From Codonopsis lanceolata (lineage: Eukaryota > Streptophyta > Magnoliopsida > Asterales > Campanulaceae), in contig CM028377.1 of NCBI GenBank assembly GCA_013146195.2, positions 103,259,547 to 103,323,546 of the forward strand: DNA of 64,000 nucleotides, in the 5' to 3' direction. The position numbers were made by a program, and so were the translations under genes. Below, piece after piece: positions 36,612-48,400 of the stretch; the first letter of the stretch is position 1; every line of letters begins with the position of its first letter. Under the pieces are notes generated by a model. It was not told the origin of the DNA, made no database searches, and was given only the letters and a program-made list of their open reading frames with translations.

Positions 36612-36837
36612 GTCCAGATTGTGCAGCTTTCATTGTTTCTTCAATTTTCCTTTTTGGCCCTTCTTGAAATTTGCACTTAAAACCCTGGAGTTTCGCGTAC
36701 TTTCACAATTATTCCTGAAACTTATAAAACTCACCGAAAACATATATTAGTAACCAAAAGCCTCGTGAAATAGCATAATTTAAGTCATAGAAGTATATAA
36801 AATCGACGTATAAAATACATCGATCATTACCAAATAA

Positions 36838-38840
36838 TTATATGTATCCAACATTGGTTAGAAAGTAATGTTGGTTTTAAAAGTTTACCATTATTACCAA
36901 TAGAATAGAAGTATTTTACATTAAGAAAAATGATATTGGTTTAAGAAGCTTTTAGATCATATATCTCACATTGGTTATAAAGAGATATAACCAACATTAT
37001 TTAGAAATGAGTATTAGTTATAAAAGTCATTAGATAAGAAAACTTTTATGTTATTACCAATAGAAAAGATGTATCCCACATTGTTTAGCAATAGATATTG
37101 GTTTAATAGTCTTTAAATAAAAGACTATTATTATTATTAATAGAAGAGATATATCCAATTTGTTAGAAATTGATGTTGATTTTAAAATACTATTATTACC
37201 AATAGACAATATGTATATGTTAGTCCCAAAATAGGCTCAATCTAGGCTAGAAGAGGGGGGGGGGGTTGAATAGCCTAATTGTTGATAAAAAGTTTTTCGT
37301 AAATACTTCTTGATATTTTTCTTGAAAGATTTAATTAGAAAAAGTTTAGGCAGCAGAAACAGAAGCGAATCTGAACTATCGAGAATTCAGTGAAGGAAGC
37401 ACAGATTCTGAAGCAGTTAAGCACAAGCAGTTAATGAGAAAGATAATAACAGTTCAAAACAGAACGCAGAGATTTGAAGTGGTTCGTACTGTGAATAGTA
37501 CTACATCCACTACCAAAGTGGTTAACTTTGGATTTTAAAAGTGCACTTGTTTATCCACTAGGTTTATGAGTAAGATCACTAATGGATCGTGTACAAAATA
37601 AATTTTTAACCAAGTGTATAAAGGTGAGAGAAACAATCAAGGAATAATTGTTCTCACACGTACTGAATTAAAGAACAGTTTAAAGACAAACTAAATGAAG
37701 CTGAAAAAGAATTTAAGATGGCAGATCTGCAGCTTCAGAAAGTTTGGTAAAGTGTTAGTCCTTGTCCTTTGATCTCTTGAATGCTTGAGTGTTGAAGATG
37801 AAGCTTGAGAGTTTAATGCGCAAGAGTTGTGTCTTCAGATCTTCAAAACTTGAATAAATACCAGGAAGAGATCTTTGGACCGTTGATGAGACAGTGAATC
37901 GTGTCCAACGTTCTTTTGCATTGAATGCAATTCGGCGCTTTGGGAGATGTAACCACGGTCATCGAGATGCGGTGTGCGAGAAGACATTCCCAAATAGAGT
38001 AAGGTTTCAGACTGCAGGCGCTTCAGCTTAGAAAGTCTTCTTAGCCAAAAAGGGTAATGTCTTCAGTCTTCAGGTTTCAGGAGACATTCTGGACAGTTGT
38101 CAGCATGTAGAGTTGACTTATTGAAAATGAAATCTGATGAAGACATAATGACTAGATATTTTCGAAAATATCTAAATAGATGTACACGTGTCATAATTTC
38201 GTGATTTGACAAATTTTGATTTTCCGTTCTTTAAGCAGACTTCAAAGTCTGCTGTTCTTCCAAGGCTGCTGAAGAAGCTCGCAAAACCGCGCCTAAACTA
38301 ACACTTAAACAATTCTAAACCACTTTGATTCTAAGACAGTTGCCACACTAATCGGTACGCAGACCTTTTAGCCACTGTCCAACAGAATCAGAAGATGACT
38401 CAACCAAATCTAGAATTAGGAATCAACAGTATATCACATGGTTAGAAAGTAATGTTCGTTTTAAATTTTTTTAGATAAAATACATAAACTTTTATTACCA
38501 ATAGAAATAGAAAACAAGTATCCCACATTGTTTAAAAATGAATAATGATTTTAAATTTTTTTAACAAAAAAACTTATACTATTATTATCAAGTTAGATGT
38601 TAATTTTAAAAATCTTTAGATAATATATTTTTACTTTTATTACCAATAGAGAATATGTATCTCACATTAGTTAGAAAATTATATTGATTTTAAAAATATT
38701 TAGGTAAAGAAATGTTTAATATTAATAACATTAGAAAAAATTAAATTATTATAAAAAATTGAAAAACTTAACAATCCAATTATAATGTCCAAAAGTTATA
38801 TTATTATTACAAAAAAATGATGTATCCACATTGTACCCTT
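36838..38840. repeat. Degenerate tandem repeat (roughly 90-bp unit) split by a solo LTR
   Basis: From 36838 to 37217 and again from 38429 to about 38840, diverged units repeat the phrases GTATCCCACATTG, TTAGAAAGTAATGTTGG, TTTTAAAAGTCTTTAGATAA and TTTATTACCAATAGAA in the same order. Spacing varies, roughly 85-95 bp, about eight units. It lies 0.5-2.5 kb before the TGD3 start. No gene is present. Confidence 0.65.
37218..38428. mobile_element. Solo LTR, 1211 bp, with 5-bp TSD
   Basis: Starts TGTTAGTCCC, ends AATCAACA, and is flanked by a perfect 5-bp TSD, GTATA (37213-37217 and 38429-38433). No primer site, polypurine tract or coding frame is present inside, so it is most simply a solo LTR left by recombination between two LTRs. 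A run of G near 37254 followed by TTGAATAGCC is its most distinctive text. Family not assigned; orientation not determined. Confidence 0.75.
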
Positions 38841-38870
38841 GCGGAGTACGGGCTAAATAACTAATATATG

Positions 38871-38874
<4 letters not shown>

Positions 38875-38906
<32 letters not shown>
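38875..38906. repeat. (TA)n microsatellite upstream of TGD3
   Basis: Sixteen TA units, followed by TTA and T-rich runs to about 38960. It is about 430 bp before the TGD3 start codon. Confidence 0.9.
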
Positions 38907-38907
<1 letters not shown>

Positions 38908-39156
38908 CAATTTTTTGTTATTTACTATTATTATTATTATTATTTTTTTATTTTTTTTTTACCGACCTTGAGCGAGATCTTCGGAGGATCCGCTTGCAAA
39001 TCTATTTACGAATCCGGTTTCAATCCCAAATCCGCGCTTTGAGCAGGGAAGCGGCACCCAGTTTAGACGGATTGTGTGATTACTTTACTACTACTCCATT
39101 TTCTTCAGCTCATAGAATCAAATTTTCCCCACCTTGGACTGCATTCAACGGGGATT

Positions 39157-39192
39157 CCCGTTCCCGTTCCCGTTCCCGTTCCCGTTCCCGTT
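39157..39192 (+). repeat. (CCCGTT)6 hexanucleotide repeat in the probable TGD3 5' UTR
   Basis: Six perfect units ending 141 bp before the TGD3 ATG. The short Arg/Ser- or Phe/Pro-repeat frames that cross it do not lead into TGD3 in frame. Confidence 0.85.
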
Positions 39193-39332
39193 CCGCCCGC
39201 CATTGAAAGTCAGATTCACCGTCCGGTCCCGTAATTCAACTTATTTTTATGCTCCCACGTTCCAAAATCCATCTGGGTCATCTTCAAAACCTCCCATTTT
39301 GATTACCCAGATCCCAAATTGGGTAGAGAAAG

Positions 39333-42300
39333 ATGGTTTCTTTGGTGGGTTCCTCGCCTATCCCTCTGAATGTTCGAAACGCATATTCTCTTTCCTCTAG
39401 ATTATGTCTTTCTGGTACAAAGATGGTTAATTCTACAAATGGGAGGAGGATTATTTGTACATGTATGGCGCCTCCTCAGAACATGAAGCCTGCTGATGAC
39501 TTTTACGCCTCTAAATTCAATGTACAGTACAGACTCTCTTTCTTTTTCCTTAAAATTTTATTTTCTTATAGTTTACTCTGTGTTCCAAAATGAGTGTCCC
39601 TTAACTTTTTGCTGAGCGATTTACTGAATTGGGCATATTGGCTTTATTTATCAAGAGTAATGCAAGGTAGAGTAGAACAAGCAGCCTAATTTTGACACCC
39701 GGATATGTCGAAATGGAAGTGGTCATGCACCAATTCACCTACCTGTGGGCGTTACCAGGCTTCGTTTTTTTCATGGAAAATAACGGTAAAAACACTTAAT
39801 ATTCTTGAATTTGGTTAATATGCAGAAAATTGGGTCAAAAATATCATACTCTAGTCACTTCCATTGTAAAAAAGGGTGGAGTATAGTTTTCGATGGAGGT
39901 AAGTAGAAACAAAAGTGGGAGATAGGGGAGCTTCATTTACTGGAGAATGGCTTATGGGCCTCAAATCCGTAGTGATTTTCCTGAGGAGAATGGGTGATTG
40001 TCTGTTGACTTTTAGAATTTTCTATAGTTGACTCATTTTCCTTAAACTACCAGACATCAAAGAAATTGGAACTTGTTTTCATAAAAACGTTTACCATGCA
40101 AAAAACTGAGCCCAAGTGACGAATGCTATGCTGAAAGTTAAAGATAATGCGAGTATTTTGGACTACCTTGTCTTATTCATTACACAATGCTGGTGTTATG
40201 GTGTTTAGTCTTAATTTTCTTTCTTGGTATATAAATCTTCTGTTTGGTTTTAGGGTTTTAGGAAAGTGTAAGGGAATGGAAAATGAAAAGGAAATTGTAA
40301 GAAGAAATAGAAGAATGGTTGTGAAGGCACTTGTGTCACCTCGTTTTCCTACTGTCCTACAATACTTGTCCTTATATATATTGATAACATTAAGTTTGAT
40401 AGGCTATTGCTAAAACTTGAAGAAATTTGTGAATGATTCAGGCTTTTCTTCTTCTTCTTTCTCTTTTTTTTTTCTTTCCATTTTCCTACACTTGTATTTT
40501 CCTAAAATCAGATTATCCTTAGCTTATTTAGATTGGTTGCCATCCATAACAATTCTTCCGTTTAAGTTTCATTAAGAGCATTACATAATTTATTCATTTT
40601 TCTTTTGCATAGTTGTTACTATTATATAGTTAAATATGGTGTGTTTGAATTCAACCAGTCAGATTAAGATAAGATCTAGAATCCAAAAAGAGAAGCAGAA
40701 GAAAGAGAAAGGTGACAGGTGCTTTGACCTTGCCATGTTTAGACCGGAAAATGCTCTGACTTGTATCCAGTTGTACCAAAAGTATGAAGATCATGTACCT
40801 TATTTATATGCCCCAGCCATATGTCCCATTACTACGAAGTAGAAAATCTGGAGCTCTCAAACTAGTGGAACACATAATAGGATCAACAACATAAGAATCC
40901 AAAAGAACAACTCTTACTTATCAAAAAAAAAAAAAAGAATCCAATAGAACAACTACAGCGAGAACCTATAAAATTACCGGACACTCTGAGCAGAATGGTT
41001 ACTTGCCTCTTGTAGATTGAGATATTTGGTATATGCTTCCCAAGTCTAGTATAATCCTTATGTTACTATTAGATTACTCAAGTATTGTCTATCATGTGAT
41101 CATTGGTTTATAATTGCATATTTGTTTATTTTCCTCTGAAACATCATTCATGGGATTTGCACATGCTTCAATGTGATAAAGTAAGAATCACAAATTACTG
41201 GTGATTGATATGGATTTGGAGTTCATTCTCACGCGGTTGTCTTGAGAATAACCAATTACATTTGTGACATTCTCTCTTTTCTTATTCCCTTTCTTATTTT
41301 CAAATGTTGGTACCAGGAGTTATCTAACCCAGCAAATTTGAGCATGCTGCCGGAGCATGAGGACGGATCGGACGTTCTTATTGAGTGTAGAGATGTTTTC
41401 AAGTCGTTTGGCGAGAAGCACATCTTAAAAGGTGTGAACTTTAAGGTAAACATCTAGTTTATTTCTGAATTTATGTGAATGCTTCTGATGCAGTCATCTT
41501 TGGAGTAATATGCAATTGTTACAATTATGTATCTCTTTAAAACTGATTCCTGTTAATTAATGCTTCTTGTTGACCCTAAGGGGTGGGAGAGATGGCAAGG
41601 GCACTCAGGCAAAGACCTCGAGGTCCTTGGTTCCAATCCCCATACCAACAAGAGGTAACACTTACCTATAAAAAAAATAAATTTTAATGCTTCTTGTTAC
41701 ATGTCCTTGATAGTCTATTTTCAGCTTTGATTCCTTAAGTGTTGCAAGTTGAGCCAGATATAAGTCAAAGAAATTAGTGGACCTAGTGAAGGGAAGAGCC
41801 CATTAAGATGAATTGTTTTTTCTGCAACCTACTCTCTCATTTGAATGATGCTGCAGCTCAAGTAGAATAGTATGGTTTCAGCAGCATATTGTGTAAGGGC
41901 ATTATTAGTTTGTCATTGACTGAGATAGCATTAGTAATCTGCCAGTGATTTTTTTGCTATACTTTGATTATTTGCCACTCTAAATTTCTATTGTTTGTGA
42001 TAATGATTCTCTACTCAGATGCTTGTGCTGCTTATTCAGTGATGCTTATAGTATCATTATTTCCTGTTAATCCAGTTTTTGCTGCTGTTTGAAGTATGAT
42101 TTCTCTTACAAATGGTGTATCCTCTATCTTTGTATAATGATATGAAGAGATCCAATTTCTCTGGGGCCAAACTTATTTACTCCCTCTGTTCCGGGCAAAG
42201 AGTCCCTGTTTGAAAGTAAAATTTTTAAGAAAATGACGCTTTAATTTTTGAAAGTGGACTATTTAAATGAAACATCCCAAAATGAAATAGTCGACTTTTT

Positions 42301-42358
42301 GCCCAGAACGGAGGAAGTATAAAAGAATTAAAGAAATACCTAGAAACACTTCTAAAAG

Positions 42359-42402
<44 letters not shown>

Positions 42403-45400
42403 GCAAAAAGAGGATCTACCGAGCTATATAATATATTTATTTATTGCGAGTGACTCAAAATTGCCTATGAACGCAGCTTGAGAATTAGAGCACAGCGGTC
42501 CTGCAGATCATCTTCATCTTGGCTACATCCATACATTTTGATGATAACTTTCCTTGTAACAGTGCAATAAAAATACAACTGATCTATGAGAGAGTAGGCG
42601 AGCAAAAATTTGGGGCAGCGCCGTGGTTGGTGCAAGGGTCGGGGCTTTCATCTTCTAAGTTTGCTGATATCCAACTTACTTTAATGATTTACTTTCTGAG
42701 AATTTATATTTCCATGTTTTGATATCATCCAGTATTATATACATTAGCCGAAGTGTCTTCTTTTGCTGGGAGACTTATAGTTTCTTGGTCTCATTTGCCG
42801 GAGTGTCTTTTTTTGCGAAGGAATTCTAAGACAATGCCGATCTATCTACATCCCCATTATCTTTCCTACTCCTTTTAACTTTGTGCACCCAGATTACATT
42901 CAAAAAGCACCTTGTTGAATAGTATAACATGTCTCTTTCTTCCATCGTGATCTCTGTCGATTAGGATATTTCTCCACCCTCCGTTGTTGTGTCCATTTTA
43001 CTTCAGTGACTATCTTACCCGCTATAGCTTCCAGAGCCTTCTGTTCTTTTCTTAAACCTCCAAAAAAATTATCTTCAGCTCCAATTCAAGTCTGACATCT
43101 TCCTTCTGGCTTGCCACTTTTGTTACTGGTTTAGACGCTTGATTGATGTTTACTGTAGATCCATTTTATGTAATGAGTTACTATGGAGAATTCCCTTGAA
43201 AAGTACGGCTAGAACGTTTGAATATCTTCTGTTTTTCTCTTTTCATTTTTTGTTTAGGATGAGGGATTGGTGAGGACTTGAGCTATCAATAATCTATAAC
43301 ATTTGCATCTGAAGGAAGCTTAGTACCATGAGAAACATGGGGCTCTCTTTGCATGGGAAGTTGCAGTGCTTCATGATGCTATTATTCAAAAGAGAAACTT
43401 GTACTGTTTCCGCTGCAAGAAAGATTAAGGATCTAGCTTTCTTTTTGGAGGGGTAGATTTTCCTCCTTGTCTGTGAATCATTAATATTTTGGGACAAACA
43501 TGTGGTTTGATTAGCTCTAGGTGGACCCAGAAATTGAAGAGACCGGCAATCTGACGCAGCGTAAGCACTCAAAGAACGGAACAGATTACAATCTGAATGA
43601 TATATTTTATTTCTCGGCAAAAATTGTCTTTCCTCCTCAGTATTGAGGGGTTTATATAGAGTTCTAATATGATGAATACATGAATAAAGACTTGGGCATC
43701 TAAACAGACTCATACAGATTATCTAGACATTCATAAAATTTAGACTAACTAAGATTCATACCCCCTCGACATTCAGGTTATCTAAGCCTTTTGAGTAGCA
43801 TTCCCTGCATTAGAAACATTAGTAACATTCCCTGCATCAATCTCTTCCACTTGGGAAAAACTCGTCCTCGAGTTTGATTCCGGTTCCGGGTATAGAGGTT
43901 CATCAGAGGAGTAAAACGGAGACAGGTCAGCAACATTGAAAGTATTTGAAATGCCCATACTCTTAGGAAGATCAATAACATAAGCATTATCATTGATCCC
44001 CCATCGAAAATACCTGCCGTCTCCGATGCTTATCTGCAGTTCTTTTGTATTTCTTGTTAGTCTCCTCCAATTTTTGCTTGACCTCCTTGTGCACTTCCAC
44101 AACCTGTTTGGCCATTTGAGTTGCTACCCCATTGCTAGTTCCGCCCTTTGGTAGCTGAATCAGATCCAAGGTGTGTTGTGGCGCCTTTGTGTACACTATA
44201 GAGAAAGGAGACATTCATGTAGTACTGTGGATCGCATTGTTGTAGGCAAACTCAGCTTGAGGCAAGAAAATATCCCACTGTTTTGGTTTATCGCCACAAA
44301 TGCTACGAACCATATTCCCAATGTACGATTTACCGCCTCCGTTTGACCATTGGTTTGAGGGTGAGCAGTGCTACTGAAATTCAAAGAAGAATCAAACAAT
44401 TTCCACAATGTTCGCCAAAAATGCCCAAGGAACTTGCTGTCTCTGTCCGAAGTGATTGTTTTTGGTATTCCATGCAAACGAACCACTTCTTTGAAAAACA
44501 ATCTAGCTACAGCAATTGCATTTGTAAGGAATAAAATGGGACATTTTTGAAAATCTATCAACCACAACGAAAACAGAATCCGCCCCTCTCTGTGTTCTAG
44601 GCAGTCCCAACACGAAATCCATTGACAAGTCTTCCCAAATATTTTCCGGGACAGGTAAAGGCATATAAAGACCAATATTTTTGGACTGACCCTTAGCCGT
44701 TTGACAAACATAACAACTCTGCACATACTTGGTCACATCTCGAAGCATGTGTAGCCAATAAAATCTCTCCCGAACTGCAGCTATTGTTTTGTCTCACCCC
44801 AAATGTAAATCACGGATTACCTTTTCTCGTAACGACGTCCGAGGAAGGCAAAGCTGATTTCCATGCATTAAGTAGCCATCTTGCATATAAAACTCTTGCA
44901 CATGTTGCCCATTTACGCATCCTTCCCAAATCTGTCCAAAATCTTCATCACCCGCATAACACTCCTTGAGCTGTTCAAACCCAATTATCTCCTGCCTCAA
45001 AGTGATTAACAAACCTGCCCTTCGACTTAATGCATCTGCTACAATATTTTGCACACCAGACTTGTGTTGTACTCTGAATGGAAACTTTCGAAGAAATTGA
45101 CACCACCGTGCATGCATGTCCTTGCTAATTCGCTTCTGACTGTTCTAGTATTTTAAAGCTTCATGGTCAGAATAGAGAACAAACTCCTTACCAATGAGGT
45201 AGTGCTCCCATATCTTTAAAGCCCGCACAACTGAATAAAATTCCTTGTCGTAAGTGCTCCATTTCTGTCTAGCGTCGCTGAGCTTCTCACTAAAATAGCA
45301 AACTGGCCTCCGCTCCTGGAAGAGAATAGCCCCAATGCCAACACCGCTAGCATCACAATCCACCTCAAAAAGCTTCTCAAAATCTGGCAACGCTAAGACC

Positions 45401-48400
45401 GGTGCAGTACACAATTTTTCCTTCAGAATAGCAAAGCTTTCATCAGCTTCTTCACCCCAATAAAACCTTCCTTTTTTCATACATTCAGTAATAGGTGCTG
45501 CAATGGTACTAAAATTCTTGATAAAACGCCGGTAAAAAGTAGCCAACCCATGAAAACTCCGTACTTCAGACACCGTTTTGGGAGTAGGCCAGTCTCTAAT
45601 TGCTTTCACCTTTGCATCATCCACCTGAATCCCCTCATGACTCACAATATACCCCAAGAATAGCAGTTTATTAGTAAGAAAACTGCATTTCTTAAGGTTA
45701 ACATATAGCTTGTTGGCCCGCAAAACTGTAAGTACTTCTCGCAATTGCGACACGTGCTCCTCCTTGGTCTTGCTATAAATTAAGATATCATCGAAGTACA
45801 CAACAACAAACTTATCAATGAAAGGTTTCAATACCTGATTCATAAGTCGCATGAAGGTACTCGGCGCATTGGAAAGTCCGAAAGGCATCACCAACCATTC
45901 AAACAATCCTTCCTTCGTTTTGAAAGCCGTCTTCCACTCGTCCCCAGGCCTAATACGAATCTGATGGTACCCATTTCTCAAGTCCAGCCTTGAAAACCAC
46001 TTTGCTCCATGTAATCTGTCCAACATGTCATCAAGCCTAGGAATGGGAAATTTGTAACCAATTGTAATTTTGTTGATTGCACGACTATCAACACACATTC
46101 TCCAACTTCCGTCCTTCTTTGGGGTTAATAAGGCAGGCACCGCACAAGGACTCATACTCTCCTGAATAAGCCCCTTTCTTAACAACTCCTCCACTTTCTC
46201 CTTAAGGACCCCACTCTCCTTTGGACTCATCCGGTAGTGAGGTAGATTTGGCAAACTCGCTCCGGGAATCAAGTCGATGTGATGTTGAATATCTCTCATG
46301 GGTGGTAAGCCATCAGGAATCTCATCGGGCATTACTTCCCGAAACTCTGATAATAAAGGCCTAACAGCTTCAGGATGCTCCTCCAATATTGAGCCATCTT
46401 CGACATAACACACTTGCTTCATTATTAGAGCATAAACCTGCCTAGTCTCCTTCATTTCAGTCTCAAACTTGCGAGTCAAAGTGAGAAATTCCTTTTCCGC
46501 AGATTGTTTTTTCTTATTTTGTAATGGCAGCAATGTGTACTTGGTCCCATCCTTCAAGAAACTATACTCATTGCTACGACCTGAATGTTGCGCATCCACA
46601 TCGTATTGCCACGGCCTCCCGAACAACAAATGACACACATCCATATCCACGATATCACAATATACTTCATCACTATACTTGCCAATCGAAAAAGGAATTT
46701 TGCAACGTTCTGTTACCTCAATGTTTCCAGCATCAGACTTTATCCATCCCAAAGAATAAGGGTTTGGATGCTTCTCTACCGGCAGTCCCAACTTCTTTAC
46801 AGCTTCCTTCCCTATGATATTCTCCATGCTACCACCGTCAATCAATAGCCCAAAAATTTTACCACGAATGGTACACCGCGTCCGAAATAGTTGATTACGT
46901 TGAGATGTTTCTTCCAATTTCGGAGCTAACATTATTCTCCGCACAACACAATTTGCTTCCCTTGTTTCCTCTTCCTCCTCAAGTTCTTCTCCTTCGCCAT
47001 CCGGTTCACAATAAAATGCATCATCATCTTCTTCTCTGAAAACTGCATTTGTTGTTTTCCTTTGAGGACATTCATTTGATTTATGACCTGGTTGGTTGCA
47101 CCTATAACACTTTCCAGACGTTGGCCTAGCGTAAGGGTTTGTAGCTTTCTGCCCTTGAGCTTCACTTTCTTTTGCTTCTGTCACCGAGCGTTTTCCAGCT
47201 ACCTTATCTTCATGAGCTTTGTCGCTTTTATAGTGACTTCCACTATAACGTTCTCCACGTCCATAAGATTCTTGCGTTGGCCTTGTCCTTTCCCCCGAAC
47301 CTGAAGGTGAAAAATTGTCAAAACCCCGCTTGCTTTTCTCATACTGTATTAATTCAGCCTTCAACGCCAATTTTTTTGCCTCATTTAGGATCTTTAACAC
47401 CTGAACTCCAATTTTATCTCGAATAAAAGGCTTCAAACCATCAAGATATCTAGCCACTTGCTACTCTTCCGTTTCCAGCAGATTATTCCTTTCAGCTAGT
47501 CGCATAAATTCTGCAGTGTATTCATGGACAGTGCGAGTACCTTGTTGGCATCTTTGGTACTGCTAAAACAAAATTTGCTCATGATCGGGTGGCAGAAACT
47601 TTTGCATCAGCAGCCTCTTCATCCTGTACCATGTTCGAATCTGACCTCTCCCTTCTTTTTCTCGAGTTCGCTGTTTTCTATCCCACCAAGCTGATGTGCC
47701 CCCCTTTAATCTACATGCAATTAATATGACCCTCCTATCTTCTGGAGTCTCCATATAGTCGAAGAACCTGTCAATATCAGCAATCCATTCTAGAAAATCT
47801 TCTATTCCCAAACAACCTTTAAAACTTGGAATATCGACCTTTAGTTTGAAGTCGTATCCCTCTCTATCATCATACCTTCTCCATTGTCCAGCATTCCTAC
47901 GCCTACCACCATATATGTCATTCAACGCCTCTTCATATTCATCCCTCTCGCTAGAAGAATCTTCAATTCGGTTGTTCTGTCTGCGAACAGGAATAGGTCT
48001 GTTGATAGGGTCTCCGCAAGGTGCATCTACTCTTGGTCTTCTATCATTAACCCGATTCCGGTTCCCATCAACACTGAGAGCATCCAGCCGATCTGCAATT
48101 TCATTAAATCGCTCCTCAAAGCGACGGAATCTGCGATCTTTTTGCTGCTCCAAGTGTCCCTGTTAACGCTGCTCCAATCGTTGCTACGCCTCTTCCCCGA
48201 TAAGTGGGGCTCCAGTCCCATGAGCATCGCCATTAAGACCACCGCTATCGCCTTGGTTCGCCATTAGGCTTTGATACCACCTGATGCAGCGTAAGCACTC
48301 AAAGAAAGGAACAGATTACAATCTGAATGATATATTTTATTTCTCAGCAGAAGTTGTCTTTCCTCCTCAATATTGAGGGGTTTATATAGAGTTCTAATCT

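Larger units (their letters stand above)
24427..36826 (-). mobile_element. Athila-like Ty3/gypsy retrotransposon, copy A, split by a CACTA insertion
   Basis: In minus orientation: 5' LTR (36826-26642, interrupted by the CACTA element at 35569-26706), a mutated tRNA-Asp primer site, leader, decayed gag and the start of protease, then the gap. LTR ends are TGATCGATGT...ACATCGATCA, identical to those of copy B (61471-62780). Without the inserted transposon and one TSD copy, the LTR is about 1318 bp against 1310 bp in copy B. The 3' half is lost in the gap. Confidence 0.88.

Noticed and set aside
36344..36750. Overlapping frames on both strands across the LTR palindromes
   Set aside because: They arise because the palindromes are free of stops in several frames; the LTR context explains them.
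38832..38858. Helitron 3' end suggested by CCCTTGCGGAGTACGGGCTAA
   Set aside because: The stem is short and imperfect and no matching 5' TC end was found nearby.
39134..39400. Frame with Phe-Pro (or Arg-Ser) repeats before TGD3
   Set aside because: It is a reading of the (CCCGTT)6 repeat, lacks a good ATG and is out of frame with TGD3 codons.
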